Under the pieces are notes generated by a model, which was not told where the DNA came from, did no database searches, and saw only the letters and a list, made by a program, of their open reading frames with translations. From assembly GCA_013288455.1 (NCBI GenBank), contig JABDBU010000002.1:1-42108 (forward strand): a stretch of 42,108 nt of DNA. Direction: 5' to 3'. Source of the DNA: Gammaproteobacteria bacterium (GTDB lineage Bacteria > Pseudomonadota > Gammaproteobacteria > Diplorickettsiales > Diplorickettsiaceae). Made by a program: the position numbers and the translations under genes. This document shows, in pieces, positions 8,970 through 16,332 of this stretch (positions within the stretch are counted from its first letter, which is position 1; each line of letters begins with the position of its first letter).

Positions 8970-9956
8970 TTATCTCTTTTCAACACCATCAAATAACGCA
9001 TCAACAAAGTTTTCAGATGAAAATACCTGTAAATCTTCAATATTTTCGCCAAAGCCAATGAAACGAATAGGTAAAGCAAGTTTCTTCGCAACTGAAAAAA
9101 GCATACCCCCTTTCGCAGAACCATCAAGCTTAGTAAGTGCAACTCCAGTGAGCTGAATAACTTTATGAAATACTTCCGCTTGAACTAGAGAATTTTGCCC
9201 TATACTTGCATCGAGGACTAATAGCGTTTCATGTGGCGCTGCTGCATCCAACTTTGCCAACACCTTCTTTATCTTATGTAACTCCTGCATCAAGTTATCT
9301 TTTGTATGTAAACGACCTGCTGTATCAGCAATTAAAATGTCCGTACTCCGCGCTTTAGCAGCTTGAAACGCATCATAAATCACAGACGCACTATCAGCCC
9401 CCTGGTGTTGTGCGACGAAAGCTAGCTGATTACGTTCGGCCCATATTGCTAGCTGTTCGGTAGCAGCTGCGCGGAAGGTATCCCCGGCTGCCAGCATAAC
9501 TCGCTTTCCTTGCTTTTTGAAATGATGTGCCAATTTTCCGATACTTGTGGTTTTTCCAACACCATTTACACCAACAACCAAAATGACGTAGGGTTTATAC
9601 ACTGCATCTATCAGTAATGGTTTTTCACACGCTTGCAACAACGCAATCAAATGCTTTCGCAATATTTCCCACACTGCATTACCATCTGCTAACTGCTTGC
9701 GATCCAGTTTACGGTTTAAGTCATCAATAATTTCCTCGGTTACCGCCGCACCTACATCTGAACCCAAGAGCAGATCTTCGATTTCTTCGATGAGAACAGC
9801 ACTAACTGCTTTCTTCCCCAACGTTAAATCAGCAAGACCTTCTATCAACCGATGGCGGGTTTTTTGCAACCCTTCCCTAAGTCGGATGAAAAAAGCTGGT
9901 TTTTTAGTTTCTATTTCCCCTGCACAAGGGGCTTTTCGCTTTAAAAAATTCAACAT
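8970..9956 (-). CDS. ftsY: signal recognition particle receptor FtsY
   Basis: A 328-residue SRP receptor GTPase that docks ribosome-SRP complexes at the Sec translocon. The helical N domain (about 25-110) precedes the G domain, with G1 GVNGVGKT (129-136), the GDTFRAAATEQL insertion-box motif, G3 DTAGR (211-215), TKLDG and FIGFGENIEDL. It lacks the long acidic A domain of E. coli FtsY and starts almost directly with the basic MLNFLKRKAP, so membrane targeting must rest on a short amphipathic N-terminus. It is divergent from rsmD, an arrangement common in gammaproteobacteria. The ATG at 9956 is the natural start. Confidence 0.96.
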   Translation of the reverse strand: MLNFLKRKAPCAGEIETKKPAFFIRLREGLQKTRHRLIEGLADLTLGKKAVSAVLIEEIEDLLLGSDVGAAVTEEIIDDLNRKLDRKQLADGNAVWEILRKHLIALLQACEKPLLIDAVYKPYVILVVGVNGVGKTTSIGKLAHHFKKQGKRVMLAAGDTFRAAATEQLAIWAERNQLAFVAQHQGADSASVIYDAFQAAKARSTDILIADTAGRLHTKDNLMQELHKIKKVLAKLDAAAPHETLLVLDASIGQNSLVQAEVFHKVIQLTGVALTKLDGSAKGGMLFSVAKKLALPIRFIGFGENIEDLQVFSSENFVDALFDGVEKR

Positions 9957-10025
9957 TTGCAGTTATTCACTATTCGCAAGTAGACCGTAGACCAAGAATA
10001 TAACAAATGTGGTATAACCTCTTCG

Positions 10026-10601
10026 ATGAAAAAAGGACAAGTAAAAATTATCGGGGGTCAATGGCGCGGTCGGAAACTTTCCTTTCCCACGATACCGGGT
10101 CTTCGCCCCACACCAAACCGCATTCGCGAAACCTTATTTAACTGGCTAAATCCTATTTTAATTGGTGCAGATTGCTTAGATTTATTTGCTGGTAGTGGTG
10201 CGCTGGGTTTCGAAGCTCTGTCCCGTGGCGCTAAATCCGCCACTTTTATCGAGCAATCCCCCATACTCACCCACTACCTCAAGGCCCAGATAGAACAGTT
10301 AGCCGCCGTCCCAAAAGCCAAAGTTTACCATGCCACTTATCCATTCAGGGCGTCCCGTTTATTTGAAGCAACCCCCCCGCCTGCTTTCAATCTTATATTT
10401 CTGGATCCACCTTTTTTCAAAAACCTCATAGAATTGGCCTGCACCTGGCTGCTGCAAGAAAATTTACTCCTCCCTGAAACCATCATCTACATGGAAACGG
10501 AGTCCCCTGTGTCTGCACTAACCTTACCGAAGAATTGGAAAATAAGCCATAGTAAAAAATCCGGCCGAGTCAACTATGGCTTAGCCAAAATCACCCATTG
10601 A
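10026..10601 (+). CDS. rsmD: 16S rRNA (guanine966-N2)-methyltransferase
   Basis: A 191-residue Rossmann-fold methyltransferase that methylates G966 in the 30S subunit. Motifs are IIGGQWRGRKL at the N-terminus, GLRPTPNRIRETLFNWL, the SAM-binding LDLFAGSGALG (51-61) and the catalytic DPPF (127-130). Length and order match E. coli RsmD (198 residues). It is divergent from ftsY, as usual. Its stop codon TGA (10599-10601) lies inside the first unit of a 19-bp tandem duplication that also supplies a promoter-like box to dotD. Confidence 0.95.
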   Translation: MKKGQVKIIGGQWRGRKLSFPTIPGLRPTPNRIRETLFNWLNPILIGADCLDLFAGSGALGFEALSRGAKSATFIEQSPILTHYLKAQIEQLAAVPKAKVYHATYPFRASRLFEATPPPAFNLIFLDPPFFKNLIELACTWLLQENLLLPETIIYMETESPVSALTLPKNWKISHSKKSGRVNYGLAKITH

Positions 10602-10624
10602 CTTCAAAATCATCCATTGACTTT
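10587..10624 (+). repeat. 19-bp tandem duplication spanning the rsmD stop
   Basis: Two adjacent 19-bp units (10587-10605 and 10606-10624) agree at 17 of 19 positions. Each contains CATTGACTT. The first unit encodes the end of RsmD including its stop codon. The second unit places a second TTGACT box just before dotD. It is best explained by a small slippage duplication. Confidence 0.8.
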
Positions 10625-10645
10625 TAGTATTCTTCTTGCTTCAAT
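10617..10645 (+). promoter_or_regulatory. putative promoter of dotDCB
   Basis: TTGACT (10617-10622, 5/6 to consensus) and TTCAAT (10640-10645, 4/6) are separated by exactly 17 bases. The predicted start of transcription is within a few bases of the dotD GTG at 10655, so the leader would be very short. The -35 element lies in the second copy of the tandem duplication. Sequence match only. Confidence 0.4.
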
Positions 10646-10654
10646 CGCCTGGTT

Positions 10655-11179
10655 GTGCGCAAATTTTTGTCCAAAAAAAGATATATAGAAAAAATAACGG
10701 TGGTACTAGCCGTTGGTTTGCTATCGGCTTGCTCCTCCATGCGACATTCCACTCCTACCACTTGCATTGCCACTACGATCAATACTCCATCCAACGATAT
10801 AGGTGTTATGCTATCGGAGGCAGCTCGCTCTGTCAGCCAATCGCTGAATGAGCTTAAAATTCTGGAAAAAACAGTTAGCCCTCCTGGGAAGTTGTTACCC
10901 TATCCAACGGCATCTGGTTTGGGAAGAGTTGTCGCTTCTGTCGACTGGGCAGGTCCTATAGAACCGTTACTGAGACGTATTGCCACACTGGTGAATTATC
11001 GGTTAGAAGTTATCGGTCGCCAACCCGCTATTCCTGTACTTGTGTCTATTAATGCCCAGAACACACCTCTGGCTTACATTATACGTAATGCCGATATCCA
11101 GGCTGGAAATAAAGGCAGTGTAACTGTCTATCCAGGCATCCGTACCATTGAACTTCGCTATGCTAAAAATCAGTTCTAA
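10655..11179 (+). CDS. dotD: Dot/Icm type IVB secretion lipoprotein DotD
   Basis: A 174-residue lipoprotein of the T4BSS outer-membrane core. A type II signal peptide (VVLAVGLLSAC) puts the lipid-bearing Cys at residue 26. The mature protein carries the DotD signatures SVDWAGPIEPLLRRIA, PAIPVLVSINAQNTP and the C-terminal IELRYAK. In Legionella DotD and DotC recruit DotH to the outer membrane. The start is GTG at 10655 without an obvious Shine-Dalgarno. The gene overlaps dotC by about 20 bp, so translation is coupled. Homology to Legionella and Coxiella DotD is clear by eye. Confidence 0.93.
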   Translation: MRKFLSKKRYIEKITVVLAVGLLSACSSMRHSTPTTCIATTINTPSNDIGVMLSEAARSVSQSLNELKILEKTVSPPGKLLPYPTASGLGRVVASVDWAGPIEPLLRRIATLVNYRLEVIGRQPAIPVLVSINAQNTPLAYIIRNADIQAGNKGSVTVYPGIRTIELRYAKNQF

Positions 11180-12017
11180 ATTTTTGCTTCACATCGTTAC
11201 GCTTTTTTTAATCCTCGTTTGCATTACCGCTTGTGCCACAAAGTTACCTAGCTATCAGGCGGTAGGTAGCCTGGATAGCTTGTGTCAATTACAAAACCTG
11301 CATGCCGAAGCCGTCGTTGGCAAAAAAGAAATGACTGAAGTACATACTCAAGCTTTGCAAGATATTGCCATGAGTGTCGGTGCCCAAGCTGGGCTGGCTT
11401 GGCGATCTAAGGAAATTAACAAAGAGTTAAGTAAGCATGCGAAAGAATTAGATTCCATTTTTAATTTTAATTTAATGTTACTCGATCACAACGTAGTTCC
11501 CCCCGTGTTAGTTCAAGGCAATCATTCACTGAATCTGGCTGATTCACAAACTTTGCGCATCGATGATCGCATTTATCAAATCGTGAGCCAAGCGCGTTTT
11601 ACAACCGCCCCTCCTCAGTGGCATGATTATCTTTGGATGAACTATAAAGCACCACAAATACCACCCGCAGCCTTTCTACCAAAAACACTAGAAGAACATA
11701 TTATTTGGAAAAAATACGCCGTTATGGGCTGGCAAGATGGTATTGGCCAGGCTAACAACATTTTTGGCGATAGCTTGTCTCGCTTGCAACGGGATTATAC
11801 TGGCATGGCGCTATATCGTTCGTTACTTGTGAAAGGCATGGTTAGTAAACCCTTTGTCGCACATACCAACCTTGGCGTCACTGGCAACAGTTCTCATTTA
11901 CACATCAACGATCAAATATTTAGAATTACTTCGCTACCAAAATTGCAAACCAACCCCAAACGATGGAAGCCTGTTATCACACATGATACCCATACCTGCT
12001 TACCAACTGGTCAATGA
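11160..12017 (+). CDS. dotC: Dot/Icm type IVB secretion lipoprotein DotC
   Basis: A 285-residue outer-membrane lipoprotein of the Dot/Icm machine and partner of DotD and DotH. ATG 11160 is chosen over TTG 11148; it gives a normal signal peptide with a lipobox-like ITAC ending in Cys25. Diagnostic stretches are GAQAGLAWRSKEIN, PPVLVQGNHSLNLADSQT, WHDYLWMNY, LLPK-like LPKTLEEHIIWK, LQRDYTGMALYR and KPFVAHTNLGVTG, all as in Legionella DotC. The gene overlaps dotD upstream and dotB by 35 bp downstream, so the three are translated from one mRNA. Confidence 0.95.
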   Translation: MLKISSKFLLHIVTLFLILVCITACATKLPSYQAVGSLDSLCQLQNLHAEAVVGKKEMTEVHTQALQDIAMSVGAQAGLAWRSKEINKELSKHAKELDSIFNFNLMLLDHNVVPPVLVQGNHSLNLADSQTLRIDDRIYQIVSQARFTTAPPQWHDYLWMNYKAPQIPPAAFLPKTLEEHIIWKKYAVMGWQDGIGQANNIFGDSLSRLQRDYTGMALYRSLLVKGMVSKPFVAHTNLGVTGNSSHLHINDQIFRITSLPKLQTNPKRWKPVITHDTHTCLPTGQ

Positions 12018-13116
12018 ACCAATACGCTTTACGCCCCCTTACTTGGCACGACTGCTAGTCCACTGTCAATCGCTATCAGCATCTGACGTTACGTTACAAA
12101 CTGGCGAGCCAATCTTTGCAGAGGTGTACGGGCGCTTACTTAAGATTACACGGCGTAAACTTTCTAATACAGAAGTTTCTGAAATATTGAATTTTATATA
12201 CGGATCTAATGGTAGTACGCAAATTTTAAGCGGAATTGATATTGATACCAGTTATGAATTCCGTCCTAATCGCAATGAGCGTTATCGTTTCCGTGTCAAT
12301 GCCACGGGGTGTTTAGTCGAGGGTCATGATGCAATTCAGATCACCTTTCGAACTATTCCTAGTACACCGCCGAAACTATCGGAACTTGACTTAGAACCCG
12401 AACTTGTCAATGCCCTCTCCCCAAGCCAAGGTATTGTTTACGTAACGGGATCGACTGGTTCCGGGAAAAGTACTTTATTAGCCGCTATCATTCGCGATCT
12501 AGCTGAACAAACGGATAGCAATCGAAAAATCCTCACTTATGAAGCGCCCATTGAGTTTGTTTATGACACTATTGATATGCCTAGCACAATAGTCAGTCAA
12601 TCAGAAATTCCTAGAAATTTGCCTTCTTTTGCTGCTGGGATACGCAATGCACTGCGCCGTAAACCACGACTTATCTTAGTTGGAGAGGCACGTGATCCAG
12701 AAACCATAAGTGCCGCGATAGAAGCGGCACTTACCGGACATCCGGTCTATACCACACTGCATAGCAATGGTGTAACTGAAACCATACGTCGGCTAGTCAA
12801 TTCCTTTCCCGCCAACGAAGCGCACAGTCGAATGATCGATGTTATTGAAACTATTCGCGTCGTAGTGTGGCAACGGTTAGTACCCACCCTAGATGGTAAA
12901 CGGATTCCTTTACGCGAATTTTTAGTCTTTAACGAAAAACTGCGTGACCAGTTACTTGATTCCAAGTTAGATGATATCACGGCTACGACACGTCAGTTGC
13001 TTAAACAATACGGCCAACCAATGTCCATAGACACACAACGCAAATTCGATGCAGGTTTGATCTCTGAACGAGTATACAAGCACTTAATGTTAATAGCAGA
13101 AAAAGAAGCCAACTAA
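11983..13116 (+). CDS. dotB: Dot/Icm secretion ATPase DotB
   Basis: A PilT/VirB11-type hexameric ATPase that powers substrate transfer at the cytoplasmic base of the T4BSS. Starting from ATG 11983 it has 377 residues, the same as Legionella DotB; the frame is open upstream to 11854 but that part only shadows dotC. The N-terminal domain has NEPIRFTPPY and TGEPIFAEVYGRLLKI. The Walker A motif is GSTGSGKS at 156-163, with Lys162 equivalent to the essential K162 of Legionella. Asp box EAPIEFVYD, Walker B LILVGEARD (230-238) and His box TTLHSNG follow. epmA begins one base after its stop. Confidence 0.97.
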   Translation: MIPIPAYQLVNEPIRFTPPYLARLLVHCQSLSASDVTLQTGEPIFAEVYGRLLKITRRKLSNTEVSEILNFIYGSNGSTQILSGIDIDTSYEFRPNRNERYRFRVNATGCLVEGHDAIQITFRTIPSTPPKLSELDLEPELVNALSPSQGIVYVTGSTGSGKSTLLAAIIRDLAEQTDSNRKILTYEAPIEFVYDTIDMPSTIVSQSEIPRNLPSFAAGIRNALRRKPRLILVGEARDPETISAAIEAALTGHPVYTTLHSNGVTETIRRLVNSFPANEAHSRMIDVIETIRVVVWQRLVPTLDGKRIPLREFLVFNEKLRDQLLDSKLDDITATTRQLLKQYGQPMSIDTQRKFDAGLISERVYKHLMLIAEKEAN

Positions 13117-13117
13117 G

Positions 13118-14098
13118 ATGCTGGATTTTGACGCTGCTTGGCGGCCAAGTGCATCGCACGCATTATTGTGTTTACGCGCTGAGATCCTAAGTTGTATTCG
13201 TCAATTTTTTGCTGAAAGACAAATCTTAGAAGTTGAAACCCCCATTCTTTCACAGGCGACGGTCACTGATAAACACCTACATAGTTTTCACACTGATTAC
13301 TATTTTTCAAACTTCCAGCAAAAAAAGACACTGTATCTACAAACTTCGCCTGAATTTGCTATGAAACGATTGCTAGCTGCTGGCAGCGGGGCTATTTATC
13401 AAATATGTAAAGCATTTCGCAATCAAGGTGAATCAGGTCGCACACACAATCCGGAGTTTACACTAGTAGAATGGTACAGACCAGGCTTTGATCATTATGA
13501 TCTAATGAATGAAGTAGAGGATTTATTAAAAATAATCTTGCATTGTCAATCAATAGAACGCCTTAGTTATTCTGTAATTTTTCAAAAATTTCTTCAAATG
13601 GATCCACACCGTGCCTCTATAGCTCAACTAAGACAAACTGCCGACCAGTGTGGACTTCATACAGAGAATTTATCTAGTCTAGAAAAGGATGACTGGCTCC
13701 ATCTACTCATGACCCACTGTATTGAGCCAAAATTACCGAAACAGCCGATATTTATTTACAACTTTCCTGCTTCGCAAGCCGCTTTGGCAAAAATACAACC
13801 AGGAAGTCCGCCACTGGCTGCACGTTTTGAGGTTTATGTTAATGGATTAGAACTGGCTAATGGATTTCACGAACTCAGCTCCCCATCAGAACAACGACAA
13901 CGATTTGTATATGAATTAAGTCAGCGTAAAAAAACAGGCCATTCCCCCGTACCTATCGATGAACGACTACTAGCGGCACTAGAACATGGCTTACCAAACT
14001 GCGCCGGTGTGGCGTTGGGCATAGATCGGCTGATTTTATTGGCAGCCAAAAAAGACTCCATCAACGAAGTGCTGGCGTTTCCACTAGAACGCGCCTAA
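13118..14098 (+). CDS. epmA: elongation factor P--(R)-beta-lysine ligase EpmA
   Basis: A 326-residue class II lysyl-tRNA synthetase paralogue (GenX/PoxA), nearly the same length as the E. coli enzyme (325). It attaches (R)-beta-lysine to EF-P, which relieves ribosome stalling at polyproline. Class II motifs are seen: VETPILSQA near the N-terminus, motif 2 FRNQGESGRTHNPEFTLVEW and motif 3 GVALGIDRLILL at the C-terminus. The tRNA anticodon-binding domain is missing, as expected. Only one base separates it from dotB, so it rides on the dot operon. Its last 15 bp overlap the convergent pncA. Confidence 0.95.
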   Translation: MLDFDAAWRPSASHALLCLRAEILSCIRQFFAERQILEVETPILSQATVTDKHLHSFHTDYYFSNFQQKKTLYLQTSPEFAMKRLLAAGSGAIYQICKAFRNQGESGRTHNPEFTLVEWYRPGFDHYDLMNEVEDLLKIILHCQSIERLSYSVIFQKFLQMDPHRASIAQLRQTADQCGLHTENLSSLEKDDWLHLLMTHCIEPKLPKQPIFIYNFPASQAALAKIQPGSPPLAARFEVYVNGLELANGFHELSSPSEQRQRFVYELSQRKKTGHSPVPIDERLLAALEHGLPNCAGVALGIDRLILLAAKKDSINEVLAFPLERA

Positions 14099-14716
14099 AA
14101 TTTTTTTATCGGTACTTTGGACTACATTAGCTCCTGCTAGTCGCATCTCCTGCATGGCAGTGGCGCTATCATCCTTCTTTAGGTTAACGCCGCGACAACC
14201 ATCCTCTATTAAGAAGGTTGTAAAGCCTAATTGACATGCGTCCAGCACAGTATATTTGACGCAATAATCCAGCGCCAATCCCATCACATACACATCACTG
14301 ATCTGACACGCCAACAAATAATCTTTCAAACCCGTTGATTGGGTGTGCCCGTTATCAAAAAAGCCACTGTAGCTATCGATAGTTGGATTACACCCCTTTT
14401 GAAAAATTTTGGCTGTAGGGATCAGCGTAAAAGCTTTGACAAATTCAGCGCCTTGCGTCGCTTGTACGCAATGAGTCGGCCATAATACTTGCGACAATCC
14501 TGCCAACTCAATAATATCACCGACAGATCGACCAGGATGATTTACTGCGAAACTTCCATGATTTTTTGGATGCCAATCTTGTGTAGCCACAATACACTCA
14601 AAATAGGTCTGCAGTGTATTCGCCAGAGGGATAACTTCCTCACCATGAGGAACGGGAAGCGATCCAGTTGGCATAAAATCGTTTTGTAAATCCACAATAA
14701 TCAATGCTTTTTTCAT
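14084..14716 (-). CDS. pncA: nicotinamidase
   Basis: A 210-residue isochorismatase-fold enzyme that deamidates nicotinamide to nicotinate for NAD salvage. The catalytic triad is Asp9 (IVDLQNDF), Lys107 (IFQKG) and Cys152 (GLALDYCVKYT). The metal-site motif TQDWHPKNHGSF supplies Asp47, His49 and His53. Length and motifs match E. coli PncA. The start is ATG 14716. The gene converges on and overlaps epmA by 15 bp. Confidence 0.95.
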   Translation of the reverse strand: MKKALIIVDLQNDFMPTGSLPVPHGEEVIPLANTLQTYFECIVATQDWHPKNHGSFAVNHPGRSVGDIIELAGLSQVLWPTHCVQATQGAEFVKAFTLIPTAKIFQKGCNPTIDSYSGFFDNGHTQSTGLKDYLLACQISDVYVMGLALDYCVKYTVLDACQLGFTTFLIEDGCRGVNLKKDDSATAMQEMRLAGANVVQSTDKKILGAF

Positions 14717-14796
14717 TGTAAAAAATGTGTCAATTTTCTTGACGAAGAAGAGGTTATCTATTGTGATGTTTGAACGGCGTTCCTCTTCTTTAGTGT

Positions 14797-15934
14797 CTAG
14801 TAGACTGCAGATAAATACAGCGGAATGTCCTTAAAGTGCTTAAAAATTAAATGTTGAGAAATAACACCACGATCACTATACATCAACACGTCGGAATGTC
14901 GCAACATAAACCCAATGATATTAACGTCTAAAATAGGACTGTCATCAGCTGTAATTAACGTTTTTAAATTCTGTAGCAAGCTTTATAAGTTTTACGATGA
15001 TTCAATCAGCGTGCTGAACCAAGCCACTTTCATTTTGCACTGTTACACGCGACAACGCATTACAAGAAACAAGCGGATCACGCAGCAGCTCAGTGAAAAC
15101 AACATCATACAGGTCCAATACCGATTTTTTAGCATTCCAAGAAATCTCTGCCTTCCAATCACCGTAAAATAGTGTGGGAGAAACTTCATCCTGTTTAGTA
15201 ACCTCATATTTAACCGATATTTTACATTGCTTCTCCTGTATCTGCCCATTTGCTAACTCCCAAGAATTCTCTATTAAAATTTTTAAGACGTCACTACATT
15301 GATTGCTGATACATTCAAAGCGTCCATTTTGTCTATTTTTTTAACGTAATTCCATTGTTGCAATACATTGTTCAAATTAATTAAATAGAAAGCACCAGCC
15401 TCACGTTGTTTCTGTGTTAATAGGCACTTTACACTGTCATTATTATATATGCTCTGCACCATGAAAATAATCTTGCAAAGTACTGCATGAGCTATATCCA
15501 GTGCTTTTTCTGCAGGAATGTCATCCTTGAGGAACACCCTCGCCACAGTACCGAAGCTTACTTAATTGGAGCACGTTATAAGCTTGCATTAAGTATTTAG
15601 TGATTAAAAATGAAAAATTAGCAATAACACGCTGATCATTGGAACCGTTTATCGCATTATCCACACACAACCCAAAAGCTTTGCTCTGTTCTATTAACAA
15701 ATAGACTGGCGTAGCAAGCTCGTTCTCGCAATACCAGTCATCGGGCTTTTGTGCTACATATTGCAATATTTCATTTATATTGACTGCGCTGTCACGTTCG
15801 AACAATTTCCACTGAGCAAAAGCAATACTTGGGTATACTGTGAGGTCCACTAAAACCGCATTGAAATTTTCAAGTAAAACTTGAACCTGAGATATGTAAT
15901 GCAGTGTATTTTGCCAGTTAAAACTTCGTGGCAT
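14797..15934 (-). pseudogene. multiply frameshifted gene of unknown function
   Basis: Four consecutive minus-strand coding segments in alternating frames add up to one gene of about 375 codons. Segment 1 is 15934-15521 (begins MPRSFNWQNTLHYIS). Segment 2 is about 15546-15340 (FLKDDIPAEKALDIAHAV). Segment 3, with no start codon of its own, is about 15340-15002 and reads NGRFECISNQCSDVLKILIE, then FYGDWKAEISWNAKKSVLDL and ends QHAD-stop. Segment 4 is 14979-14797 (ITADDSPILDVNIIGF, ends LYLSAVY). The switch from segment 2 to 3 coincides with a run of seven A (T7 on the plus strand, 15336-15342); one more A would restore the frame. I do not recognise the family. A decayed Dot/Icm substrate is possible but unsupported. 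Confidence 0.65.
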
Positions 15935-16036
15935 ACTTTATCCCTCCATTATAATTGCTGTTTACTACTGTATTTATTTAAAAAAAATTTTGACCATAAA
16001 TGTAATGCTATTACATGAATCTTAAAGAAACCTGAA

Positions 16037-16061
16037 GGGCACCTCTAAAAATTAGAAATTT
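16037..16061 (+). repeat. partial copy of a dispersed MITE-like repeat
   Basis: GGGCACCTCTAAAAATTAG followed by AAATTT matches the terminal inverted repeat of the complete element at 31140-31283 and the reverse complement of the copy at 23381-23413. Only one end is recognisable here. Confidence 0.6.
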
Positions 16062-16098
16062 CAGGGCAAACGCATCGCCAGATAAAGGGCGGAGAAAA

Positions 16099-16200
16099 AA
16101 GCGTGGATAAACGTTATTACGTGAATTCTCTTCCTAGCAAACCACGTTAATCGCTCACGCGATTCAAGCGCATTGACGCATCAAACATAATTTGCAAGCA
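16099..16200 (+). pseudogene. ISAs1-family transposase remnant (left)
   Basis: Plus-strand translation gives VDKRYYVNSLPSK, then after a frameshift LIAHAIQAH, a TGA where Trp is expected, and RIKHNLQ. This follows the C-terminal transposase consensus of the ISAs1/H-repeat family (RYYISSLP, HAIRAHW, RIENTLHW). A related remnant lies in the opposite orientation at 18025-18341. The rest of this fragment is not recognisable. From 16201 to 16332 I see no gene. Confidence 0.6.
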
Positions 16201-16332
16201 ACGGCTTGTATGAGTATTGATTATTCAACGCTTTATGCTTTATGATTTTGAAAATCAGTTACGGAAATCTACATAGGGTTTTGTCAGAAAAGCTGAAATA
16301 AGATTATTTTTACAAAAAAAATGAGGTATCTT

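Noticed and set aside
14915..15249. Short ORFs on both strands in the broken gene region
   Set aside because: Translation of a third frame shows a continuous protein-like sequence from about 15340 to 15002; these short ORFs are out of frame with it.
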